A stretch of DNA of 22,653 bases from an uncultured Oscillospiraceae bacterium (GTDB lineage Bacteria; Bacillota; Clostridia; Oscillospirales; Ruminococcaceae). Made by a program: the position numbers and the translations under genes. Under the pieces are notes generated by a model. The model was not told the origin of the DNA, made no database searches, and saw nothing but the letters and a program-made list of their open reading frames with translations. The stretch spans positions 1 through 22,653 of the forward strand of contig UQSL01000028.1 in assembly GCA_900543705.1 (NCBI GenBank), given 5' to 3'. This document shows, piece after piece, positions 1-7,821 of the stretch (positions are counted from its first letter, which is position 1; the number at the start of each line of letters is the position of its first letter).

Positions 1-97
1 GCTCCACCTGAAATCCTGCCGCTCCCTCTTCCAGATAGATTCGTTCCCATGCTGTGATCCTACTCCGTACAACACCAAACCGACGCGCCGTTCTCTA
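1..97 (-). mobile_element. IS3-family orfA fragment (copy A, middle part)
   Basis: Read on the minus strand from about 97 down to 1, the DNA encodes ARRFGVVRSRITAWERIY followed by LEEGAAGFQVE. This is the helix-turn-helix and linker part of an IS3-type OrfA transposase subunit. The piece runs off the window edge at its C-terminal side. One base appears to be missing in the codons for 'REAARR' (gaa-cgg instead of gaa-gcg), which breaks the frame. Upstream of about position 97 similarity to OrfA fades, so there is no start codon or terminal repeat here. It is a relic, not an active element. Bases 50-93 recur at 1121-1164. Confidence 0.7.
50..93. repeat. 44-bp direct repeat, copy 1 (partner 1121-1164)
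   Basis: Bases 50-93 match 1121-1164 in the same orientation with one mismatch (c/t). Both lie in decayed IS3-type orfA. Copy 1 continues toward the OrfA C-terminus, copy 2 toward the N-terminus. The repeat therefore brackets the cupin and DUF6774 genes and could support their loss by recombination. Confidence 0.85.
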
Positions 98-211
98 TAA
101 GGTTGGATTGCGGGCGATGTTTAAATTGAGACTGTAAGGTTTGATATTTACACGAGCAGCTTTCTGTATTCATATGATGTTATGAAATCTTTATAATAAG
201 AGGTGTAGAAT

Positions 212-658
212 ATGGATCAAAATAGATGTGGTAACCGTAATCCGAAAATAAGGGATTGCGGTCCCCAACCGTTTATTGCAAACATTGATCGTTTGGCAAA
301 AATGAACCTCAACTATCGGACTGCGTTATGGACAGGTGAACATCTGCAAGTTACCTTGATGTGTATCCCAGTCGGCGGCGACATCGGGCTGGAAATGCAT
401 GATAATGTTGATCAGTTCATACGGATTGAAGACGGATGCGCTTTGGTTAAGATGGGAAAATGTAAGGATGATCTGGACGATCAGCAGAGAGTAAACAGTA
501 ACTTTGCCATTCTTGTTCCGGCTTGCACATGGCATAATATTGTCAACATTGGTTGTACGCCGCTTAAGCTGTATTCCATTTATGCACCGCCGCAGCATCC
601 GTTCGGAACTGTTCATAAAACGAAGGAAGAAGCGCAATGTGCTGAAAAGCATAAATAA
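212..658 (+). CDS. Cupin-domain protein (148 aa)
   Basis: A small single-domain cupin, probably a metal-binding beta-barrel protein; its substrate is not known. Cupin motif 1 is seen as GGDIGLEMH...DQFIRIEDG (about residues 54-75) and motif 2 as VPACTWHNIVNIG (about 102-114), with His and Glu/Gln residues at the usual metal positions. The N-terminal 25 residues are polar, with no signal peptide, so it should be cytoplasmic. The ATG follows an AAGAGGTG ribosome site 6 nt upstream. The gene stands alone, closed by a hairpin terminator, and lies between two fragments of the same insertion sequence, which suggests it arrived or was rearranged with it. A TATAAT at 192-197 sits too close to the ribosome site to be a confident promoter. 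Confidence 0.85.
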   Translation: MDQNRCGNRNPKIRDCGPQPFIANIDRLAKMNLNYRTALWTGEHLQVTLMCIPVGGDIGLEMHDNVDQFIRIEDGCALVKMGKCKDDLDDQQRVNSNFAILVPACTWHNIVNIGCTPLKLYSIYAPPQHPFGTVHKTKEEAQCAEKHK

Positions 659-666
659 TGGAAGAA

Positions 667-720
667 AAAACACCTATTGTAATTCTCCCATCAGGATTTG
701 AATAACAATAGGTGTTTTGT
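667..720 (+). terminator. Rho-independent terminator after cupin gene
   Basis: Arms AAAACACCTATTGT (667-680) and ACAATAGGTGTTTT (705-718) form a perfect 14-bp stem with a 24-nt loop, starting 8 nt after the cupin stop codon. The A/T flanks would let it work in both directions. Confidence 0.75.
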
Positions 721-940
721 TATAAATTCAGTGTCCTGCCACACCAAATAAGCAGCTAAAGCAGCATTATATTCGCTCCCCGCAAGATGTTATTCTGTCA
801 ATTTGTGATCGGAATCGGAACTTGTATAAGAAAAATCCTTCCCAGAATTGATATTCAAACTTCCAAAACGTGATCAGAATAGTAATAATCATACACATTC
901 CGACTGCATATTCATATAATAAGTTGGGGGTGAATCTCTC

Positions 941-1108
941 GTGAATTCATGTGAATTGACAGCTTCCATCACTGCCATCGCCAATGCACTTGCCTGCAAC
1001 CTGACCGAGGATGAATTGAATCTGCTTGGTGTGACCTTGACACTACTGGCTGATACGCTGCTTACCATTGCGACACAAAGAAGCATTTCATGTGGTAAAA
1101 GTAACTAA
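941..1108 (+). CDS. DUF6774-like small protein (55 aa)
   Basis: A GTG-started ORF preceded by a TTGGGGG ribosome site about 10 nt upstream. The product begins MNSCELTASITAIANALAC, continues NLTEDELNLLGVTLTLLAD and ends TLLTIATQRSISCGKSN. It resembles the short Clostridia proteins annotated DUF6774, which have a 'Cys-Glu-Leu-Thr ... LT-D-EL-LL' pattern; that assignment is from memory of the family. The protein should be mostly two amphipathic helices. Its function is unknown. It lies in the same IS-bracketed island as the cupin gene, but a terminator separates the two. A minus-strand ORF over the same bases (889-1086) is a shadow. Confidence 0.65.
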   Translation: MNSCELTASITAIANALACNLTEDELNLLGVTLTLLADTLLTIATQRSISCGKSN

Positions 1109-1120
1109 AAATGGATAGAG

Positions 1121-1164
1121 TGCTGTGATCCTACTCCGTACAACACCAAACTGACGCGCCGTTC
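1121..1164. repeat. 44-bp direct repeat, copy 2 (partner 50-93)
   Basis: Same-orientation copy of 50-93 with one mismatch, inside IS copy B. Confidence 0.85.
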
Positions 1165-1291
1165 GTTGAGCATTGTTTCAACGACCAGTGTCTTGAATTC
1201 TGGCGTATATCTTTTGTTTGGTACTCCTTTTGGCATAACAAACACCCCATTCGTTAGATAGTATACCACATAACAAATGGGGTGCAGTTCA
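1121..1291 (-). mobile_element. IS3-family left end with 5' part of orfA (copy B)
   Basis: On the minus strand the element starts at 1291 with TGAACTGCACCCC, an IS3-type terminal sequence, followed by a 55-nt leader and an ATG at 1236-1234. The start of OrfA reads MPKGVPNKRYTPEFKTLVVE then TMLNE. The frame then shifts into AARQFGVVRSRITA, with the codons for roughly 'KLSYRE' missing and the same gaa-cgg single-base loss as in copy A. The fragment stops at 1121. The leader contains a hairpin (CACCCCATT / AATGGGGTG, 1244-1285). The IS end lies 15 nt from the stop codon of the DUF4129 gene. Confidence 0.8.
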
Positions 1292-1306
1292 ATTTCGGCG
1301 AGTTTT

Positions 1307-2689
1307 TTATTTTGCTTTGAGCTGTTTAGACAACTGTTTTACTTGGAAAAACATCCGGTCGTTTTTCTCCTTGTCCGGGGTAAGCTCTGCATAGCGGACA
1401 TCGGAATAGATTTGGGTTATCACACTCAAGTCGACTTTTTGCTTACCAGTTTGCTGTTCAAGCATTTTGTGAAGAATTTCCAAGGGGGTATCACATTTCA
1501 AAGGAGGGGTACTGCTCTCCCGCAGCAGCCCAAGCGTGTAGGCATAACAAAGCCGGATTTGTTCTACTGGATCTTTAGTATGTCGGTATTGACGTGCAAA
1601 TTTTCCCCATCGCTGTGTTCCGGTAAGAGAGCGTTTTACGGCTTTTCTCTCTGACAGGTCAATATCAGTGACATTGTCAAAGTAATATTCAGAATCTCCC
1701 TTTTTGAGACTCCCCAGTTTGGAAAAACGGGATTTTAACCGGCTCAGCAGATGACGGAGCCAGTTTTTTATACCCTCATACAGACCAGGGAAGAGCTTAA
1801 TAAAGAGTACAAGGAAAATAATCGCCAATATGCCGATAAAAACGAACTTTAAAAGAAGGTTTTCCTGTCCTTCCATCAGTTTAGGAAGTTCGCTGGGTTG
1901 GTCTTGAACAACGACATTACTGCTGATCATCCCAAAAAACCACTGTAAAATCTTACTTATTCCATATTTTATAACGTTTCCAACATAGAAAAGGAGTTGC
2001 AAAACCGGATTCCACAGAAAATACAGCAACAAGATCACCACGAAAGTACCGATAGTAAAGAGTATGCTCATCCGGTTGTTGGATGCATTCTTGGCAATAT
2101 GTTTTCTGCCATAGGTCATCAGTTCGTCAAGATTGGATTGATTACGAAACAGCAACAAAGTCAGTATTACTGGAAAAATCAGCAGAATATAGGTATCAAA
2201 GGGAAACTGACAGGTGAAAAGATGACTCATCAGATGGTTTATTAGATAGGACAAAAAGTAAATAGCAGCGTGAATCCCCAGGCATACGAAAATCATCAAT
2301 GTGGAGGAGAGTCTGGAAAAGGATGATTTTTGGATAACCCATCCGCAGATAAAATAGAAAGCCGCGCAGATTGCACAAACCAAGTAAGCTCCGCTCCATA
2401 GGAACAGGAGAAGCATCAAAGCACAGCTAAGAAAAAGACCTGTTGCGGCTATAATCCCGACGGAAAAAATCTTTTTCCTCCTCTTTTGTACCTGGAGGCG
2501 ACAGAAATATCCGAGATAGCTACAGAAAATTCCGCTAAACAGCATCAGCAGTGTTTCCGGTATCGTGCAGCTGCCGGAAGCAAGGGTGAAAAGAAAGGAT
2601 GTGACACAGGTGACGACGCAGGAATATGCAAATAGTAGAGCCAAAATCAGACCATGTCTTTTCCAGGTATGGTATTTCTCTTTGCTCAT
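1307..2689 (-). CDS. Membrane protein with C-terminal DUF4129 domain (460 aa)
   Basis: An integral membrane protein: about six hydrophobic segments in residues 12-190, another at about 205-230 and one at about 278-300. A basic linker then leads to a soluble C-terminal region (about 350-450) with the DUF4129-like stretch RQYRHTKDPVEQIRLCYAYT and later TPLEILHKM. DUF4129 is usually the tail of large membrane transglutaminases of the TgpA type; here no transglutaminase core with Cys-His-Asp is seen and the protein is about 300 residues shorter. It overlaps the upstream DUF58 gene by 4 nt (ATGA), so the two are translationally coupled. It is the last gene of the MoxR-DUF58 operon, and IS sequence begins 15 nt after its stop. 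The family call rests on context and this C-terminal stretch. Confidence 0.72.
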   Translation of the reverse strand: MSKEKYHTWKRHGLILALLFAYSCVVTCVTSFLFTLASGSCTIPETLLMLFSGIFCSYLGYFCRLQVQKRRKKIFSVGIIAATGLFLSCALMLLLFLWSGAYLVCAICAAFYFICGWVIQKSSFSRLSSTLMIFVCLGIHAAIYFLSYLINHLMSHLFTCQFPFDTYILLIFPVILTLLLFRNQSNLDELMTYGRKHIAKNASNNRMSILFTIGTFVVILLLYFLWNPVLQLLFYVGNVIKYGISKILQWFFGMISSNVVVQDQPSELPKLMEGQENLLLKFVFIGILAIIFLVLFIKLFPGLYEGIKNWLRHLLSRLKSRFSKLGSLKKGDSEYYFDNVTDIDLSERKAVKRSLTGTQRWGKFARQYRHTKDPVEQIRLCYAYTLGLLRESSTPPLKCDTPLEILHKMLEQQTGKQKVDLSVITQIYSDVRYAELTPDKEKNDRMFFQVKQLSKQLKAK

Positions 2690-3858
2690 GTAGCGTCACT
2701 GCCTTTCTGAGCTTTGGCAAACTGCGGTTGCTGACTGTATTCCCGCTTGGTTATGTAAATTTCCAAATCTTCCGGAATTTCTTCCTGCTCCAGGAAATTG
2801 GTTACATAGATTTGTACATGAACATTTTCATGTATTTTTTCTCTAGCATATCCACAGATGGCAGAATCCAGATACGGCGTGACAATTGCCAAATCCGTCC
2901 CGCTGGCGGCAGAATCAATCTGTCCTAAAAAATCATTGAAACTGCAGACAGCTTTAATACGCAGTTTAGCCAAAATTCGCATCAAATCCATAGCATGTTC
3001 ATTTCCGGCAGCCAGATTAGTGGAGGTGATTTCGGTTGAAACATCATCAATTGGGGCGTTGGAATACAAGTTTACAGGCAGTCCTTCTCCGGTTGCCTCG
3101 GTAATCAGAGAAGCGCAGACGCGAATGGAGCCTTCCACTAAATCCGGGTTGACGATTTTCCCATACTCCACTTCCTGGGATTTAATATTGAGCAGAATGG
3201 TAAGGCTTTGCTGGGAGGTATACTCATTCTTACGAACCATCAATTTTTGTTCTTTTGCCGTGGCCAACCAGTGGATGGAGTTCATGGGGTCCCGGTCAGT
3301 ATATTCCCTGACACCGGCTACATAAAAAGGATCTTCAGCAATTTGACGCTTGGTAACGGTGTCCCCCTGCAGGTAGCGGGGAAGCAGAAACATCTCCCCT
3401 AAGTCGATAGTTCCCGGTAAAACGAGTACGGTGAAGGACAGCTTGACACCTTTGGAGATTCTCGCCTGCCCAAAAAGATCACTTGAGACAAGATGCGCCT
3501 TTTGGATTTCAAATTCCCCGCGCTTGGTACAGTTGACATTCCAGGTGCGGGTAATGGACTTATATCCTCCCAGTGTAAAAAAACTGGAGACGATTCTACT
3601 CTCATCCGAAACGGACTGCGCACTCGCATCACCGAATTCCAGCCATTTGGAGGCGGTAAGATCAGAGCGAAGCCATGGCAAAGGCATTGCCTTGTTATTT
3701 TTTACGATTTCCATCAGGGAAAAGTTCTCCCCTTCAAACACTTCATGTTTATCGAATTTACAGGAGTAATTTAGGTTTTGAAAGGAATATTTCTTGAACA
3801 AATAGGCTTGGAGAGATACAATTCCATAAATGATAGCAATCAAAAAGATGATTTTCAA
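2686..3858 (-). CDS. DUF58-domain protein (390 aa)
   Basis: Partner of MoxR ATPases, with a von Willebrand A-like fold expected. One or two hydrophobic segments at residues 1-20 anchor it to the membrane. A beta-rich region follows (about 30-175), then the DUF58 signature at about 183-212: VREYTDRDPMNSIHWLATA followed by LMVRKNE, matching the family pattern R-x-Y-x-x-x-D-x-x-x-x-IHW-x-x-A. The start is a TTG (3858-3856) with a GGGGAG ribosome site 8 nt upstream; no ATG fits as well. It lies 34 nt downstream of moxR and overlaps the DUF4129 gene by 4 nt. In characterised clusters these proteins act with MoxR in envelope or stress functions; the role here is inferred. Confidence 0.88.
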   Translation of the reverse strand: MKIIFLIAIIYGIVSLQAYLFKKYSFQNLNYSCKFDKHEVFEGENFSLMEIVKNNKAMPLPWLRSDLTASKWLEFGDASAQSVSDESRIVSSFFTLGGYKSITRTWNVNCTKRGEFEIQKAHLVSSDLFGQARISKGVKLSFTVLVLPGTIDLGEMFLLPRYLQGDTVTKRQIAEDPFYVAGVREYTDRDPMNSIHWLATAKEQKLMVRKNEYTSQQSLTILLNIKSQEVEYGKIVNPDLVEGSIRVCASLITEATGEGLPVNLYSNAPIDDVSTEITSTNLAAGNEHAMDLMRILAKLRIKAVCSFNDFLGQIDSAASGTDLAIVTPYLDSAICGYAREKIHENVHVQIYVTNFLEQEEIPEDLEIYITKREYSQQPQFAKAQKGSDAT

Positions 3859-3892
3859 TCGGAAAACTCCCCTTTCTCCAAATGCATCATTA

Positions 3893-4846
3893 TTAAATTT
3901 CGGTAGGAGCGGGAACCTGATCCATAATCACTTGCATGGTGTCGTAAGTCTGCTTGGGGGAACGTTGGATACTGCTTCCACGGCAGATGATTCTATGAGC
4001 GAGTACATTTGCGCATATGGCCTTGACATCATCCGGCAGGACATAGTCCCTGCCGCTAATTGCAGCATATGCCTGTGAGGCTTTTGTCAATGCGATCGAA
4101 GCGCGCGGAGAAGCACCCAACCGGATATCTTGGGCTTCCCGTGTGGCGTGGATGATGTCAACAATGTATCCCAACACTGCGGCGGAGACTTTAATATGGG
4201 GAATCGACTGAGAAATTTCAGCAATCTCTGCTTTCGTGGTTACCGGAGTAATCTCCTCAAGCGGGTTTGAAGCGATAAAACGCTCCAGAATCTGCGTTTC
4301 TTCCCTTTTATTGGGATAACCCATGTTCAGCTTCATGAAAAAGCGGTCAAGCTGTGCTTCAGGAAGGGGGAATGTTCCTTGTGTTTCCAACGGGTTTTGT
4401 GTTGCCAGTACCAGGAAAGGTTCTTCCAGTTTACGGGTTACACCATCGATGGTCACCTGGCGCTCTTCCATGCACTCCAAAAGACTGGATTGAGTTCTCG
4501 GCGTTGCGCGGTTGATTTCATCCGCTAAGATGATGTTTGTAAAAATGGGACCTGGTTTAAAGAGGAACTCCTCTTCTTTTTGGTTATAAAAATTGATTCC
4601 CGTTACATCAGAAGGCAGCAAGTCAGGAGTAAACTGAATCCTCTTGCAGTCACAATCTATGGAACGGGAAATGGTTTTAGCGAGCATGGTTTTACCTGTA
4701 CCCGGAAGGTCCTCCAGCAAAACATGACCACGGCAGAATAATGCAACCAATATTTGATTCACAACCTCATCTTTACCAACAATTACCTTTGCAACATTGT
4801 CTTTGATGGACCGTGAGATTTCTTGTATTTTTTTAACAGAAACCAT
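3893..4846 (-). CDS. MoxR-family AAA+ ATPase (317 aa)
   Basis: An AAA+ chaperone-like ATPase. Visible motifs are Walker A EDLPGTGKT (residues 45-53), Walker B IILADE (105-110), the MoxR loop ATPRTQSSLLECMEE, sensor 1 VLATQNP and the GTFPLPEAQLDRFF segment. The reading frame is open for 22 more codons upstream, but the ATG at 4846 is preceded by AAGGAG at good spacing, while the longer start has no ribosome site and would begin inside the promoter -35 box. MoxR proteins hydrolyse ATP to remodel or activate partners, typically the VWA/DUF58 protein encoded next to them, as here. First gene of a three-gene operon with a near-consensus promoter at 4884-4912. Confidence 0.93.
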   Translation of the reverse strand: MVSVKKIQEISRSIKDNVAKVIVGKDEVVNQILVALFCRGHVLLEDLPGTGKTMLAKTISRSIDCDCKRIQFTPDLLPSDVTGINFYNQKEEEFLFKPGPIFTNIILADEINRATPRTQSSLLECMEERQVTIDGVTRKLEEPFLVLATQNPLETQGTFPLPEAQLDRFFMKLNMGYPNKREETQILERFIASNPLEEITPVTTKAEIAEISQSIPHIKVSAAVLGYIVDIIHATREAQDIRLGASPRASIALTKASQAYAAISGRDYVLPDDVKAICANVLAHRIICRGSSIQRSPKQTYDTMQVIMDQVPAPTEI

Positions 4847-4883
4847 AATAAAATACTCCTTTTGTCCAAATGTGTTTTTCACT

Positions 4884-4912
4884 ATTATAGAGTACCTTAT
4901 CAGGGATTTCAA
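4884..4912 (-). promoter_or_regulatory. Sigma-A promoter of the moxR operon
   Basis: On the minus strand TTGAAA (4912-4907), a 17-nt spacer and TATAAT (4889-4884). The predicted start is about 30 nt before the moxR ATG at 4846. Confidence 0.75.
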
Positions 4913-4957
4913 TAAAAATGAAAAAATTAATTAAATAATGAATAGTATTTATACAGA

Positions 4958-6277
4958 TTAGCTAAAAAGAAGGGATAAATATAGCGCACAAAGACATTCT
5001 GTGGGAATACAGCAAAAAGCCATCCAAAAGAGTGAAAGCTTACTGTGATCCTTCATAGACTCCTCCAAAAGCGAATAGCTAAAACAGACCAGAGTTTTTT
5101 GGTCAAGGTTTTTCAGTAGTTCTCTGGCCTCTCCCACAGCCTGACGCTCTCCCTTTAAAGCCGAAAAAACAGTCTCCATTTTGCGGTCAAAATTTTGATA
5201 GGATTTCGTAAAAAAGGCTTTAATTTGGCCGTGCATCTCCGACGCAGTATATAGCTTATCTGCTCTCAGGCCATATACTTGCGCGCAAAATTCCAAAGCA
5301 CAGGAAAAAATACTCCGACGCGTTGTTTCCCTTCGCTGATGCTTCCGAATGGCTTTCGCAGCAGAAAACCTAGCGAGGCTTTCCAGAGGACTGCGGGATT
5401 TTCCGCCCAAATATACTCCCAATTTCTTGGACAATGCTGCAGCTTTGGGTCGCAGCTGCAAATGCGATTTGGTCAATTCTCCTTTTTGAAAGGTGTAGCG
5501 GATACCATCTAATTTTCCAAAATATTTCAGAGTATCAAAATAACCGAATTGGATATTGCTCTTTGCTTGCATAGGTTCAAATTTCATAAAAAAGCCAAGG
5601 TCCTCTTTCGGGTGCAGGACATGAACCTTTGATTTCTTTTTATCATATCGGCGGCGCAGGCCTATTGAGTCGACGTCCACTGCTAAGATTTCAGTAGCAC
5701 CTTGCTTTTGCGCAAGCTCAATGGGGAGATTATCGTAATATCCCCCGTCGATGTAGGACTCTCCATCAATGGAATAGCTTTTCATCGCCGGAAAACAGGC
5801 CGCGGAGGCAAGGAGATAGTCGATCATCTTCCCTTCAGGAATATCCCGCTGGAACAGGGTGCAGGGAGTATATCCTGGAATTTTAACAGTAACGATACCG
5901 AGTTTCATTTGAGAATCTCGGACAGCCTGTTCGTCAAGACATTCCGTCAAGAGGCTTTTTAAGGCTTCATAACCTGCTCCTCCGCCCCGGATTGCTTCTC
6001 GCAGGAATACTTGCGCCTGCTCCCTTTCTCCCAACTTCTCAAATCCTTCCGGCAGTTTAATATCGAGTACCTGTTCCAGAGTGATATGCTCCCACAGCCA
6101 CTTTGCCTTGTCAAAGTCCCCCTGGGCAATCATTGCTCCGTTAAGGGCCCCGACCGATGCACCGGTAATAATGGAAAAATCATAGCCAAGTTCCCGCAAT
6201 GCCTGCCAGACTCCAATCTGATAGGCTCCCCGGGAGCCTCCTCCCGCTAAAACCAATGCTTTTTTTTCGGCTTTCAT
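4958..6277 (-). CDS. Patatin-like phospholipase family protein (439 aa)
   Basis: A predicted serine hydrolase of the patatin family acting on acyl esters or phospholipids. The Ser-Asp dyad is intact: oxyanion loop GGGSRG (residues 12-17), nucleophile in GASVG (Ser41) and DGGYYDNLP (Asp177). The patatin fold covers about residues 5-210. The remaining 230 residues are charged and helical, with a hydrophobic last 25 residues that could touch the membrane; I do not recognise a second domain. No signal peptide, so cytoplasmic. It lies 36 nt downstream of the AI-2E-family gene on the same strand with its own GGGAG ribosome site, so the two are probably cotranscribed. Confidence 0.9.
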   Translation of the reverse strand: MKAEKKALVLAGGGSRGAYQIGVWQALRELGYDFSIITGASVGALNGAMIAQGDFDKAKWLWEHITLEQVLDIKLPEGFEKLGEREQAQVFLREAIRGGGAGYEALKSLLTECLDEQAVRDSQMKLGIVTVKIPGYTPCTLFQRDIPEGKMIDYLLASAACFPAMKSYSIDGESYIDGGYYDNLPIELAQKQGATEILAVDVDSIGLRRRYDKKKSKVHVLHPKEDLGFFMKFEPMQAKSNIQFGYFDTLKYFGKLDGIRYTFQKGELTKSHLQLRPKAAALSKKLGVYLGGKSRSPLESLARFSAAKAIRKHQRRETTRRSIFSCALEFCAQVYGLRADKLYTASEMHGQIKAFFTKSYQNFDRKMETVFSALKGERQAVGEARELLKNLDQKTLVCFSYSLLEESMKDHSKLSLFWMAFCCIPTECLCALYLSLLFS

Positions 6278-6313
6278 AAATACTCCCTTTCCCGTCGAGT
6301 GATTTTCAGGCGG

Positions 6314-7570
6314 TTACATCTTATCCTCTGTTTTATTGACTGCTTGGTGTTTCTTTGTCCTAGAGGATACTTTGACCGGAAGCAGGTAGATGTCATCCGT
6401 TTTGTAGGCTTCCGTTTTCTGAGGCATACCCTTTTTCTGCAGCCTCTGTTCAATAAACGTCCGTACCAGGGCATAGATAACGGCAAACAGCGGGACGCCG
6501 ATGAACATTCCGACTATGCCAAAGAGTCCGCCACCGATGATGATGGAAAAAATTACCCAGAAAGAGTTGAGACCCGTGGTACCGCCTAAAATCTTTGGAC
6601 CCAGGATATTTCCATCGAACTGCTGAAGTGCCAGAATGAACAGGCAAAACCAAAAAGCAGTAATCGGGTCTTCAATCAGAATAATCAATGCGCTTGGTAT
6701 GGCGCCAATGAAGGGGCCAAAGTATGGGATGACGTTGGTGACACCGACAATGACACTAATAAGAGCCGAATACGGCATGTTGAAAATCCGCATTCCCAAA
6801 AAGCAGAGAATTCCGATCATCAGAGAGTCGATGATTTTTCCATTGATAAAGCCGGAAAAGGTTTTGTGGCTGGAACGGGCAAGGTCAATGGTGCGGTCGA
6901 CATACTGCTTGGGCAGCAGCGCATACATCATCTTTTTAAGCTGCGCAAAGAATTTTTCCTTGCTTGCGAGCATGTATACGGAGATAATCAGTCCCAACAG
7001 TGCATTTTTCAGACCAATTGTAATCGTCCTGGTCATATTTAGAAGATATGGTACCACCTGCCCCAGCATATCAAGCAGACCGTTGACAGCCTGTGTAATA
7101 TAGTCGGAGAACTTGTTCACCAATTCCTGACTGATATGAAAATCCTGTAGTATCCCAGCTATGCTGTCTGTCAAGGAATCCGCTGCTTTGATGGCGGATG
7201 GAATCTTATCAAGTAAGGAGGAGAGACTGTTTGCAATCTGTGGCAGTACGGTTCCGAGAAATATCCCTAAAATAATGAATGCAAAAATGTACGCGGCAAT
7301 CAGTGAAACTACTCTGCTCAGCTTGGGGTGAGGACGCTTAAACCGAACTCGATGCATGATATTCTTTTCAAAGAACATCATAACCGGGTTAAGCAAATAA
7401 GCAATCACAAAGGCATAGACAAACGGAATCAGTATATCGATCATTTTGAACACATATCTCTGAATTCTCCCGAAGTTGATGAGAACAGCCGCCGCCAAAA
7501 GGCAGGAAACAACCGTTAAAAATACATAGATGGCGATAGTCGTATATTTTTTGTTGTGTTCAAACTTCAT
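6314..7570 (-). CDS. AI-2E family transporter-like membrane protein (418 aa)
   Basis: Integral membrane protein of the AI-2E/PerM family. Two N-terminal hydrophobic segments (about 11-32, 42-66), a third at about 88-108, a soluble amphipathic region (about 110-185), then a block of segments to about 375. The family motifs NVIPYFGPFIGAIP and FDGNILGPKILGG are intact. The C-terminal 40 residues are basic and cytoplasmic. Start ATG with AGGAGA 6 nt upstream. Family members have been linked to export of small molecules or to Na+/H+ exchange; 'AI-2E' is only a family name and no quorum-sensing role should be assumed. It heads an operon with the patatin gene. Confidence 0.9.
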   Translation of the reverse strand: MKFEHNKKYTTIAIYVFLTVVSCLLAAAVLINFGRIQRYVFKMIDILIPFVYAFVIAYLLNPVMMFFEKNIMHRVRFKRPHPKLSRVVSLIAAYIFAFIILGIFLGTVLPQIANSLSSLLDKIPSAIKAADSLTDSIAGILQDFHISQELVNKFSDYITQAVNGLLDMLGQVVPYLLNMTRTITIGLKNALLGLIISVYMLASKEKFFAQLKKMMYALLPKQYVDRTIDLARSSHKTFSGFINGKIIDSLMIGILCFLGMRIFNMPYSALISVIVGVTNVIPYFGPFIGAIPSALIILIEDPITAFWFCLFILALQQFDGNILGPKILGGTTGLNSFWVIFSIIIGGGLFGIVGMFIGVPLFAVIYALVRTFIEQRLQKKGMPQKTEAYKTDDIYLLPVKVSSRTKKHQAVNKTEDKM

Positions 7571-7641
7571 TGCAATCTCCTGCCTGTTATGTTATAAAGT
7601 AGCCTTAGTATGTACGGCAATGATTTTTTTCACCCAGAATG

Positions 7642-7679
7642 GATGGCTGACCGCTCATTCTTATCAGGAATCAGCCATC
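7642..7679 (-). promoter_or_regulatory. Leader hairpin upstream of the AI-2E-family gene
   Basis: GATGGCTGA (7642-7650) and TCAGCCATC (7671-7679) form a perfect 9-bp stem with a 20-nt loop, between the predicted promoter (7728-7756) and the start codon at 7570. There is no T-run directly after the stem on the minus strand, so it is not a simple terminator. Its function is unknown. Confidence 0.4.
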
Positions 7680-7727
7680 GCTGGTTGTTGACTGATCTAG
7701 GCATTGTATCTTTTTACAGATATCTTT

Positions 7728-7756
7728 ATTATAACAGACCCATTCCGGTGCAACAA
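7728..7756 (-). promoter_or_regulatory. Predicted sigma-A promoter of the AI-2E/patatin operon
   Basis: Minus strand: TTGTTG (7756-7751), 17-nt spacer, TATAAT (7733-7728). The -10 is consensus and the -35 matches at four of six positions. The leader would be about 150 nt long. Confidence 0.5.
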
Positions 7757-7821
7757 CCAAATTGAGAGAAAATATAATCTTTCTTAAGAAATACTTTCTT
7801 AAATATGGCGCTGAACCGGAC

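Noticed and set aside
192..197. TATAAT before the cupin gene
   Set aside because: It nearly touches the ribosome site, which would leave no leader, and the matching -35 (TTCATA) is weak.
326..673. Minus-strand 115-aa reading frame opposite the cupin gene
   Set aside because: It lies fully across the well-supported cupin gene and has no ribosome site; a shadow frame.
721..940. Possible coding remnant on the minus strand (short frame over 700-790)
   Set aside because: Only about 30 codons, bounded by stops, no start or recognisable family; I see nothing firm in this interval.
4847..4912. 22-codon N-terminal extension of MoxR
   Set aside because: It would start within the promoter -35 box and lacks a ribosome site; the ATG at 4846 has AAGGAG.
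6314..7570. Autoinducer-2 exporter as a functional claim
   Set aside because: The family name is historical; nothing in the neighbourhood (no luxS or lsr genes) supports quorum sensing.
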